Assembly (NCBI GenBank): GCA_021851535.1
Contig: JAJZDT010000022.1
Span: forward strand, 1-6,101
From: Microcaldota archaeon
GTDB taxonomy: Archaea; Micrarchaeota; Micrarchaeia; Micrarchaeales; Micrarchaeaceae
Length of the DNA: 6,101 bases
Direction: 5' to 3'
The notes beneath the pieces are model-generated. The model did not search any database. It was not told the DNA's origin and saw only the letters and a program-made list of their open reading frames with translations. A program made the translations under genes and the position numbers. Of this stretch, positions 1 to 5,379 are shown piece after piece (the stretch's first letter is position 1; each line of letters starts with the position of its first letter).

Positions 1-105
1 GTTGCATTTGTTCAAACTCGATAATTCAAACACAACATTATAATAATACAAACCATTACTTTGCATAAATCGAGACAATAATTATCCAGTTTGAACAAAT
101 GCAAC
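1..105. repeat. 105-bp inverted-repeat element (possible MITE or large hairpin)
   Basis: Bases 1-26 and 80-105 are reverse complements with one mismatch (base 19). The outer 18 bp, beginning GTTGCATTTGTTCAAACT, are perfect. The 53-nt loop is AT-rich and noncoding. The size and perfect ends fit a miniature inverted-repeat element or the excised ends of an insertion sequence. A transcript in either direction would fold into a long hairpin. No T-run follows either arm, so it is not a typical intrinsic terminator. The element touches the window edge, so its true left end and any target-site duplication cannot be judged. Confidence 0.6.
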
Positions 106-146
106 AAAAATCGATTCAAAAAAGTTATCCTTGGGGTAAATAATAA

Positions 147-311
147 TATATCAATATTCCAACACAAATCAGATTTTTAGAAATTGTAGAATTTTATCAA
201 ACATTCATTATTAATCTCTCACTTGAGCAAAAGCAGAAAATATTTTTACAAGCACAAATTTTGCTTTATAAGCTTGCTGATCAACTGGTAAATTCTTTTG
301 ACAAAACATAA
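147..311 (+). pseudogene. possible C-terminal gene remnant (54 codons, no start codon)
   Basis: An open frame runs from just after two consecutive stops (141-146) to TAA at 309-311. It has no ATG, GTG or TTG preceded by a ribosome-binding site near its beginning. The translation (for example LEIVEFYQTF, then LSLEQKQKIFLQAQILLYKL, ending NSFDKT) is rich in Leu, Gln and Lys and could be helical, so it reads more like real protein than random AT-rich sequence. I do not recognise a family. It may be the tail of a gene whose front was lost, possibly with the inverted-repeat element just upstream. Chance is a real alternative at this length. Confidence 0.25.
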
Positions 312-553
312 ATAGAATTAAGGAGATAATATAAATTCCTTAAAACAACCTTAAAACAATCGTATCTGATAACAATCAGCACAGATAAACTCAAACGATC
401 TAATTTTGATTAATATATCTAAACGATTACAATTCTGAAAAAAATATATCCGCTACACATGGCTAGGCAATACCCGCTACTCATATAATACCAAGAGCAT
501 ACTATATTTTAACTTCAGTTTTACTTTCATAAAAAAATGGTGTAATTATCAAA
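312..553. other. AT-rich noncoding stretch with small repeats
   Basis: No convincing gene is present. There is a 7-bp inverted repeat, TTAAGGA (318-324) with TCCTTAA (337-343) and a 12-nt loop, just after the remnant frame. No T-run follows, so it is at most a weak terminator. It overlaps a perfect 11-bp tandem duplication, CCTTAAAACAA, at 338-348 and 349-359. Related words CCGCTACACAT and CCGCTACTCAT occur near 450 and 474. Confidence 0.4.
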
Positions 554-616
554 ATTTTTATAAAGCCATATTTTTGACATATATTTTTATAAAGCCATAT
601 TTTTGACATATATTTT
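554..616 (+). repeat. 29-bp tandem duplication carrying a -35 box
   Basis: The 29-bp unit at 555-583 is repeated exactly at 584-612, with a few matching bases on each side. Each copy carries a perfect TTGACA (574-579 and 603-608). The second copy is placed to drive trpS. The exactness of the copies suggests a recent duplication. Confidence 0.85.
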
Positions 617-631
617 CCAAGAATATACAAT
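603..631 (+). promoter_or_regulatory. trpS promoter, predicted leaderless
   Basis: TTGACA (603-608), a 17-bp spacer and TACAAT (626-631) form a near-consensus sigma-70 promoter. Transcription should start about 7 bases after the -10 box, at or next to the A of the trpS ATG at 638. No Shine-Dalgarno sequence could fit in such a leader, and none is present. The upstream copy of TTGACA (574-579) has only a weak -10 (CATATT, 596-601), so it may act as a secondary start giving a short leader. Confidence 0.55.
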
Positions 632-637
632 TGCATC

Positions 638-1639
638 ATGAGTATTGTTCTAACAGGCGATCGTCCAACTGGACCGCTTCATCTTGGCCACTACATTGGT
701 TCTCTTAAAAACAGACTAGATCTGCAACACAAACATCAAATGTATATAATGATTGCAGATACACAAGCTCTAACAGACTATTTTGATAGACCACAATTTG
801 TACGCGATAATATCTGGCAAATAGCGCAAGATTATCTAGCAATTGGATTGGATGCATGCGATATTTTCATTCAATCAACAATCAAAGCACTGCCTGAACT
901 TACAATGTACTACATGAACCTTGTGACACTAGCACGAGTAACACGCAACCCTACAGTTAAAGCCGAGCTCAAGCAAAAAGCAAGCAAAGAATCATTTGAA
1001 CAAAGCGCTCCGTGCGGTTTTGTATGCTACCCTATTTCACAAGCTGCTGATATCACTTGCGTACAAGCAGAACTTATCCCAGTTGGAATTGATCAGCTAC
1101 CTATGATCGAACAGGCTAATGAAATCGTACGCAAATTTAACAGCATGTATAAAACTGATGTGCTAAAAGAATCGCAAGCCATACTCTCTGAAACTAGCCG
1201 TCTTATAGGAATAGACGGCAATGCAAAAGCAAGCAAATCATTGAACAACTGCATCTTCTTAATCGATTCGCCTGATGTTGTTAAACAAAAAGTTATGTCG
1301 ATGTATACAGACCCAAATCACATTAGAGTATCTGACCCTGGCAATGTAAAAAACAACGTAGTATTCCATTACCTAGAAGCATTTTATGAAGATAAAGAAG
1401 ATCTTGCAGCAATGAAAGCTCACTACAAAAAAGGCGGACTTGGCGATGTTACAATTAAGCAAAAACTGATTGGAATATTAGAAAATATTCTAGAACCAAT
1501 AAGAGAAAGAAGAAGCAAAATAAAACAAACAGATGTTGAGGCAATTGTCTACGCAGGCTGCAAAAAAGCTTCAAAAACGGCCCATGAAGTGTTATATAAA
1601 GTTAAAGAAGCAATGCACCTGAATTTTGATATAAACTAA
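638..1639 (+). CDS. trpS: tryptophan--tRNA ligase (TrpRS), second-clade type
   Basis: A class I aminoacyl-tRNA synthetase that activates tryptophan with ATP and charges tRNA-Trp in the cytoplasm. At 333 residues it is the usual full length. The HIGH motif is HLGH at residues 15-18 within TGPLHLGHYIGSL. GIDQ at 150-153, in PVGIDQLPMIEQANEIVRKF, lies in the tryptophan/adenylate pocket. The KMSKS loop is KASKS at 197-201. The ATG at 638 places the first strand (IVLTGDRPTG) exactly where the family begins. There is no ribosome-binding site, and the promoter position predicts a leaderless mRNA. Sequence style (RPTGPLHLGHYIGSLKNR, RNPTVKAE, YPISQAADIT, MYTDP) matches the TrpRS group common in Firmicutes rather than the usual proteobacterial form with TGNLHLGNYLG, so it may have been acquired horizontally. 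Identity of the function is near certain; clade placement is from memory of family sequences. Confidence 0.96.
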   Translation: MSIVLTGDRPTGPLHLGHYIGSLKNRLDLQHKHQMYIMIADTQALTDYFDRPQFVRDNIWQIAQDYLAIGLDACDIFIQSTIKALPELTMYYMNLVTLARVTRNPTVKAELKQKASKESFEQSAPCGFVCYPISQAADITCVQAELIPVGIDQLPMIEQANEIVRKFNSMYKTDVLKESQAILSETSRLIGIDGNAKASKSLNNCIFLIDSPDVVKQKVMSMYTDPNHIRVSDPGNVKNNVVFHYLEAFYEDKEDLAAMKAHYKKGGLGDVTIKQKLIGILENILEPIRERRSKIKQTDVEAIVYAGCKKASKTAHEVLYKVKEAMHLNFDIN

Positions 1640-1702
1640 GCGTTGAAACATTATGTGTGTTCTAAAACATATCTTAATCATTACTAGCCGTGCTATTCTT
1701 TA

Positions 1703-1720
1703 AAAAATGCGACCATTTTT
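1703..1720. terminator. AT-rich stem-loop, possible bidirectional terminator
   Basis: AAAAATG (1703-1709) and CATTTTT (1714-1720) form a perfect 7-bp stem around a CGAC tetraloop. Each strand ends its stem in five T residues. It lies 63 bases after the trpS stop and beyond the end of the convergent minus-strand gene, where a shared terminator would be expected. The stem has only one G-C pair, so strength is doubtful. Confidence 0.35.
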
Positions 1721-1805
1721 AGCTATAAAATCAACGCAACTGCTTTTATAATTCAGAAAAAAATAGAAACAAAATCCACCAATATTACATGACTTTAAAA
1801 GCAAA

Positions 1806-2009
1806 CTAATTTTTAAATTTCACAAACCTACCATCCTTACGTTTTACTAGAACAAGACCCGCATCCTTTTCTACTTTAGAACTAAATATGTTATTTGCCC
1901 AACACTAATTATTAGCTTCTGAAACCAATAAAGGAATATCCTGTTCATCATATTCATCGCTTGCGTTACCTGCTGCAGCTTTAGATTGCAATGCTAAATC
2001 ACGAAGAAT
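1806..2009 (-). pseudogene. in-frame 3' extension of the exported-protein gene, cut off by two stops
   Basis: Reading on in the same frame past the TAA (2012-2010) gives 34 codons beginning ILRDLALQSKAAAGNASDEY and ending LLVSEANN. A TAG (1907-1905) follows, then 32 more codons (CWANNIFSSKVEK ... GRFVKFKN) to a final TAG at 1808-1806. Both stretches read like real protein. The first repeats the end of the upstream protein: DNA 1945-2004 matches 2032-2091 at 51 of 60 positions, 87 bp (29 codons) apart and in frame. The simplest reading is that the ancestral protein had about 518 residues and lost its tail through nonsense mutations. Stop readthrough or sequencing error would be alternatives. 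Confidence 0.6.
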
Positions 2010-2091
2010 TTAAAAGAACATATTCTTGTCATCATCATCTTCATTGCGTGCGTTATCTGCTGCAACTATAGATTTCAATCCTAAATCACTA
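1945..2091 (-). repeat. 87-bp-period coding tandem repeat, two units
   Basis: Bases 1945-2004 and 2032-2091 are 85% identical (9 differences in 60) with an offset of 87 bp. Encoded peptides align as DLGLKSIVAADNARNEDDDD and DLALQSKAAAGNASDEYDEQ. The preceding residues NDEEYVQDLLSEINHFVRDSL may be an older, more diverged unit, since they end LLSEINH where the last unit ends LLVSEANN. The annotated stop codon falls between the two units. Confidence 0.8.
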
Positions 2092-3362
2092 TCAAGACTA
2101 TCGCGCACAAAATGATTAATTTCTGATAACAAATCCTGGACATATTCCTCATCGTTTTGTGCAATTTCATGTTTCATTACTAACTTACCCCTAATCTGCC
2201 CTTTTTTTGAAAAACGAGCAAGAAAAGTAAAGATTTTTTTAAAATCAGGTGAGCGCATGGGATCAGCTTTTTTAGCGATATGATATATCGCATCTCCATA
2301 AGTAACTACTTTTAAATCTGGATATCTATTTTCTTTAAATGCAACTCTCAAATTAAAATACATGCTGGAATTTGGATATTTAATTTTGTTCAATGTATCT
2401 CTCCAATTAAAATTATTAATAGTCATAATTGTGTTTAATATAGATCTCTCATCACGATTGTCTCCATGCATAACAGCAAAATTGTTAATTTGCGGCTTTA
2501 TTTCAAACTCTTCTACATCTGACTGCATAGTATTAGCAAACACGTAAAGCTGCATATATAAATCTTTCGCACCAGGATAATCAGCATCAAAACCAATGGA
2601 AATAGAATTGGATTTAACAAAAATATACGTTTTTTCAAAACGATTATCATAATGCTTTATAGAATAAAATGATCTAGACAATTCAGAAAATAAGGATGCT
2701 GATATGCCTAATTCAGGATTGTTCAAAATTATTTCGTCTGCATGAGAAATAGAAAAAAAATTACACAAGCTAAATCTTTTTTGTTTCATATAATCATAAT
2801 ATGTATTTGCAAGCTTACCATTACTCATTATAACGCCGCCAGGAAACAATTCTTTACCTAGCAAATTAAACATTACATCATCATTAACAACTGCTCTTAT
2901 ACCAGACAAAGTAGAAAATAACATTGCAAAAAATGAATCAATAATATACTTACGCTCAGGAATTGGAATGCCACAAGGCAATTTTTCAAATGCATCTAGC
3001 GCCTTAGACAAAGGCGCGTTCAATAATACATTATATATTGCTTCTTTTTTTCGATTATGAGAAGCAGAAATTTCAAAAGCAATTGGAGGAAAAAAACATG
3101 TCTCAGTAATTATTTTATTCCAACCTTGCAATGGATATCTACATGTAAAATTTAATTTATACATAAAACTCACCACAGCATTTTCATAAACTGAAACATA
3201 TTCAGGGGTCAATTCACAATATACAGGCATTGGATGTTCTTCGAAAACATAAGATAAATCTGGAGATGATAACAAATCTAATGATTCAATAATATTATTC
3301 TTTTTTAGCGATGCCCCAGACAAAAACGCGAAAGATAATAACAAAAATTTTAATTTATACAT
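2010..3362 (-). CDS. exported protein of unknown function, probably C-terminally truncated
   Basis: I do not recognise the family. The start at 3362 is preferred over an in-frame ATG at 3416 because it has AAAAGGA 7 bases upstream and directly opens a signal peptide: MYKLK, a hydrophobic core FLLLSFAFL, then SGA with likely cleavage after Ala17. No lipobox cysteine follows, so signal peptidase I is expected, placing the 450-residue protein in the periplasm, outer membrane or outside. The mature part is mixed, with Cys at 49, 74, 89, 130 and 200, no further clear membrane helix, and aromatic-rich strands around 245-275. The tail is acidic (NEDDDD, 440-445) and is the first unit of a tandem repeat that continues in frame beyond the TAA. 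The gene is AT-rich, faces away from ssrA and dprA, and converges on trpS. In an intracellular bacterium it could be a lineage-specific secreted factor, but that is inference. Confidence 0.7.
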   Translation of the reverse strand: MYKLKFLLLSFAFLSGASLKKNNIIESLDLLSSPDLSYVFEEHPMPVYCELTPEYVSVYENAVVSFMYKLNFTCRYPLQGWNKIITETCFFPPIAFEISASHNRKKEAIYNVLLNAPLSKALDAFEKLPCGIPIPERKYIIDSFFAMLFSTLSGIRAVVNDDVMFNLLGKELFPGGVIMSNGKLANTYYDYMKQKRFSLCNFFSISHADEIILNNPELGISASLFSELSRSFYSIKHYDNRFEKTYIFVKSNSISIGFDADYPGAKDLYMQLYVFANTMQSDVEEFEIKPQINNFAVMHGDNRDERSILNTIMTINNFNWRDTLNKIKYPNSSMYFNLRVAFKENRYPDLKVVTYGDAIYHIAKKADPMRSPDFKKIFTFLARFSKKGQIRGKLVMKHEIAQNDEEYVQDLLSEINHFVRDSLDSDLGLKSIVAADNARNEDDDDKNMFF

Positions 3363-3380
3363 TTTTAATCCTTTTATAAA

Positions 3381-3386
3381 ATTATA
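3381..3386 (-). promoter_or_regulatory. -10 box for the exported-protein gene
   Basis: TATAAT on the minus strand lies 18 bases upstream of the chosen ATG. A start about 7 bases downstream would give a very short leader that just includes the AAGGA ribosome-binding site. The -35 at 17-bp spacing is poor (TTTATT). TTGTCA is present but only 9 bp away, so it is not a usable -35. Confidence 0.4.
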
Positions 3387-3416
3387 CACATAATTTGACA
3401 AACAATAAAGATGCAA

Positions 3417-3733
3417 TGTGAATCGAATAACGATAAATCAATCATTGCGCTGTATAGCAAGATCACAAACAATCCGACTTCTATAAGTATTTGTGATACC
3501 CATATTTGATTATCTCAACATTGTAAATATTGTTTTTTACAAGCTTAAGATAAAATGATTAAAATAAAATACGTTGCCAAGACCTTCCTTACTACAATCA
3601 ACATAAAAAACCTTTACACACTTAGCAAATTTTGCAAATATGCGATATTAAAAAATCAAAATCAACCAACTCATATACCAAATAAATAAATCAAAACAAA
3701 CACTTTTTCAAAGTACAACAGTATACCAAAACA
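3417..3733. other. AT-rich noncoding stretch with two short inverted repeats
   Basis: No gene is supported. ATCACAAA (3462-3469) pairs with TTTGTGAT (3490-3497) across 20 bases, about 100 bases upstream of the exported-protein start, and could be an operator or a hairpin. TTGTAAA (3521-3527) pairs with TTTACAA (3536-3542) across 8 bases. The remainder is A-rich, stop-rich sequence. Confidence 0.4.
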
Positions 3734-3990
3734 GAATCAAATCAGTACAAACCAAACGCCTTTAGTATAATAAACAAAATATCTATATATGTGATTAATC
3801 AACACACGCCTTTGTAAACATGCAATACTATACTAAAATCTTGCAAGAATAAAATCAGTACAAACCAAACACATGAGTGTAATAAACAAATATCTATTTA
3901 CTTTTAAACTATATTGCTTGGTCTAACATTGTTGATATTGAATTGAACATAAAAAGAATCTAATAAAACGTGTAATAAACAAAAGATCTA
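3734..3990. repeat. degenerate ~112-bp AT-rich direct repeats
   Basis: Bases 3734-3786 and 3847-3897 share a block containing ATCAGTACAAACCAAAC, then TAATAAACAAA and TATCTAT. A third, weaker copy carries TGTAATAAACAAA at 3971-3983. Spacing is about 112 bp. GTCTAACATT...GATATTG near 3920 and ATCTAACTTT...AATATTG near 4020 extend the similarity beyond the best-conserved block. No coding sense is seen. This may be a decayed tandem array. Confidence 0.5.
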
Positions 3991-4062
3991 AAAAACATTT
4001 GCAAACTTGTATTGCATAATCTAACTTTATGAATATTGTACATTAGAAAATACAAAAATATT

Positions 4063-4098
4063 AAAAAGGTGGGAAGATTCTTTTGGCCCGCTCTTCCC
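4063..4098 (-). terminator. stem-loop ending ssrA, with T-run
   Basis: On the minus strand GGGAAGA (4098-4092) pairs perfectly with TCTTCCC (4077-4071) across a 14-nt loop. ACC and five T residues (4067-4063) follow. It comes after the tag stop and is the last GC-rich block before AT-rich sequence. It could be the intrinsic terminator, the 3' helix of the mature coding piece, or both. Confidence 0.6.
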
Positions 4099-4110
4099 TG
4101 GCGGCGGAAC

Positions 4111-4212
4111 TTACGCAGTAGCCATTCTTGATGGCATACGGAATGAAGATGCAACACGTGACATGCTTGCGCCCATTCTTACTGTTTTTCCTGCAACTTT
4201 TTTAGTATTTGC
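4111..4212 (-). other. predicted tmRNA tag reading frame (33 codons plus TAA)
   Basis: The resume codon is taken as GCA at 4212-4210, 115 bases from the coding-piece 5' end. It is followed by AAT, so the tag starts Ala-Asn as in most bacteria. The frame begins ANTKKVAGKTVRMGA, ends RMPSRMATA and stops at TAA (4113-4111). It has seven Lys/Arg, no Asp/Glu and many Met/Ser/Ala, unlike usual 10-15-residue acidic tags ending LAA or VAA. A perfect hairpin, GCCAT/ATGGC (4135-4121), lies just before the stop, matching the usual position of the helix that closes a tag frame. An alternative GCA at 4249 gives only eight codons (AMFQARTR) and fits worse. Confidence 0.6.
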
Positions 4213-4326
4213 ATTTAATTTATTATCTCGTTCTTGCTTGAAACATTGCTGTCTCTCACATTGGTGAAAAATTCCCAAAGCAACTAGAAAACTTTTACTA
4301 CACCGTGTCGAACCTATTTCATCCCC

Positions 4327-4361
4327 ATATAGTCTACGTACAGACTTTTGTCAAACGTAAT
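4327..4361 (-). other. tmRNA intervening linker with processing hairpin
   Basis: The 35 bases between the encoded CCA and the GGGG start of the coding piece would be removed during maturation. They contain AGTCT (4346-4342) pairing with AGACT (4335-4331) across a 6-base loop, next to the 5' cleavage site. RNase P-type cut at 4327/4326 and 3' trimming to CCA are expected from known permuted tmRNAs. Confidence 0.7.
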
Positions 4362-4451
4362 TGGTGGAGATGTTGGGCACTGCCCCCAAGTCCACAGAGT
4401 CTATTCTGTAACCCATTTATTGCCATAGTCTTATAAATAAAAGACAAATTT

Positions 4452-4480
4452 ATTATACAACTTTTTTATCCAAATGTAAA
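4452..4480 (-). promoter_or_regulatory. ssrA promoter
   Basis: TTTACA (4480-4475), a 17-bp spacer and a perfect TATAAT (4457-4452) lie directly upstream of the acceptor piece. Transcription should start near 4445, leaving a 5' leader of roughly 10-15 bases to be trimmed. This is the strongest promoter match in the window, as expected for an abundant RNA. Confidence 0.75.
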
Positions 4481-4495
4481 ATTCAAAAGAGCCAA

Positions 4496-4627
4496 ATGAA
4501 AAGAAATATAATGGAAAGAAACTTCATTAAAAGAAACATAATAAAAAGAAAATTTTTTGCGCACTATTTATTGTTTATGCACCAAGAGAAACTTATAAAG
4601 CTGCTTTTTCTATTAGATACATTGTAA
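4496..4627 (+). CDS. doubtful small open frame built on a five-residue repeat
   Basis: A 43-codon frame starts at ATG 4496, divergent from ssrA. Its first half is a 5-residue repeat (KRNIM, ERNFI, KRNII, KRKFF). Its second half is hydrophobic and ends KLLFLLDTL. Only a weak AAAAGAG lies upstream and no clear promoter is seen. The frame may exist only because a 15-bp repeat keeps it open. No family is recognised. Confidence 0.15.
   Translation: MKRNIMERNFIKRNIIKRKFFAHYLLFMHQEKLIKLLFLLDTL
4497..4556. repeat. 15-bp tandem repeat, four units
   Basis: Four exact-length units lie at 4497-4511, 4512-4526, 4527-4541 and 4542-4556, with consensus near TRAAAAGAAACATAA. They sit 17 bp upstream of the ssrA -35 box. 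Phased A/T-rich sequence here could act like an UP-element or bend the DNA, which is inference. Confidence 0.7.
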
Positions 4628-5370
4628 ACTCATAAAAATAGAATATATTTTTCGCGAAGTTTTGATCTTCTTATGTGAGGCTGAGTCCTATTCAACAAGG
4701 GAAGCAAGAATATAAGCTATGATCAAAAATCAAATAATATTGCATCACCTAATATTGCAAGACTACATACGAATTTATCAACTCTTATGAATTTTATTAA
4801 TACTTTACGACACGAAAAATAAACCTATCACAGCCTTAATTATTAAGGTCTTGCCCACAAATGTACCAACTGCTATCGTAACTTACATACTGATATTTCC
4901 AATCATTTGCATTGCTCTACCCGCAGCTTATGAGTAGCAGCTCTAATTGCTCAGACGTATTCTCGAAACCAAGCTAAAAAAGCGGGTCAATAATAAATTG
5001 TATGATTAAGGCAATACTTACCAATCTCTGCAAATACTTCGAGCCCTTCTTGCATTACAACCTAAATTACAACCTAATTTAACTACTAAGACATCGATTA
5101 AACCTCCAATGCGATGCAAAGGACCTATCAGCATGCACCAATTTATCATGATCAATATAACCATAATAAATATGAAACGAATAGCTTCTATGAATTTTAA
5201 CAATATTCGCAAACCAAAAATGAATACCAACATCTGGCACTAATTTATAATGATCACTTAACACACTAATTTTAGATATATAAATCTTACACTTAATACT
5301 TATATAGCCATAGCTCATGTGATTTGCCGTTTATTCTTCGTTCTCTAGATTTCTTAACAAAACTAATCTT
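4628..5370 (-). pseudogene. frame-broken coding debris between dprA and ssrA
   Basis: No intact gene is present, yet minus-strand fragments in different frames read like protein. After an AGGAGG at the dprA end comes FVKKSRERRINGKSHELW (before about 5300). Then KLVPDVGIHFWFANIVKIHR within 5318-5079, MQEGLEVFAEIGKYCLNH near 5056-5000, AAGRAMQMIGNISM (4927-4886), stop, then VTIAVGTFVGKTLIIKAVIG ending at 4805. Last is FVCSLAILGDAILFDF near 4770-4720. Stops and frame changes separate them. A perfect 12-bp duplication (5054-5065, 5066-5077) is one visible lesion. One or two decayed genes formerly downstream of dprA is the best explanation. I cannot name the family, and some fragments may be chance. 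Confidence 0.4.
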
Positions 5371-5379
5371 TGGCTATAT
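5302..5379. repeat. 9-bp inverted repeat across the dprA stop
   Basis: ATATAGCCA (5302-5310) is the exact reverse complement of TGGCTATAT (5371-5379), with 60 bases between. The second arm overlaps the dprA stop codon. It may stabilise the transcript end, but a 9-bp AT-rich match may also be chance. Confidence 0.3.

Larger units (their letters stand above)
4068..4435 (-). ncRNA. ssrA: transfer-messenger RNA, two-piece circularly permuted (alphaproteobacterial type)
   Basis: tmRNA rescues stalled ribosomes with SmpB: its alanyl-tRNA-like end enters the A site and a short internal frame tags the unfinished protein for proteolysis. The order is permuted. The acceptor piece comes first (about 4430-4362), with T-stem TTGGG/CCCAA around loop GGCAGTG, acceptor strand CATCTCC, then A and CCA. 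A 35-nt linker follows, then the coding piece starting GGGGATG at 4326. GGGGATG pairs with CATCTCC through all seven positions, including the G3-U70 wobble that marks alanine acceptors. GGTTCGACA directly after it matches the tmRNA D-loop signature. The acceptor's 5' part (GACTATGGCAATAAATGGG) resembles other alphaproteobacterial tmRNAs as I remember them. Mature ends are approximate. The complementary strand also shows a plausible-looking open frame, which is a shadow. Confidence 0.92.

Noticed and set aside
412..607. Open frame reading YIRYTWLGNTRYSYN onward
   Set aside because: It has no start signal and runs through the trpS promoter duplication. The apparent repeat comes from two similar 11-bp words.
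2362..2547. 61-codon plus-strand frame
   Set aside because: It is antisense to the exported-protein gene, with no promoter or ribosome-binding site and no protein-like features beyond hydrophobic residues from AT-rich codons.
3363..3416. Longer start for the exported protein, adding 18 residues
   Set aside because: It has no ribosome-binding site, and it would place a charged, mixed segment before a textbook signal peptide that has its own AAAAGGA site.
3417..4060. Possible CRISPR array because of repeats in an AT-rich gap
   Set aside because: The repeats are about 112 bp apart, degenerate and few, with no regular short repeat-spacer pattern and no cas genes.
3960..4157. 65-codon minus-strand frame
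   Set aside because: It overlaps the end of ssrA in another frame and runs into the AT-rich repeat region; nothing supports translation.
4070..4267. Plus-strand open frame reading EDSFGPLFPGGGTYAVAIL and ending in a hydrophobic stretch, resembling a permease fragment
   Set aside because: It is the complement of the ssrA coding piece. The tmRNA signatures on the other strand explain the high GC and open frame, and there is no start or ribosome-binding site.
4919..4987. tRNA-sized structure: ACCCGC/GCGGGT outer stem, AGCTT/AAGCT inner stem, and a CTCATAA loop-like word on the minus strand
   Set aside because: The anticodon stem does not pair, there is no proper T-arm or D-arm, and a 6-base bulge separates the stems. 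It overlaps the decayed coding fragments.
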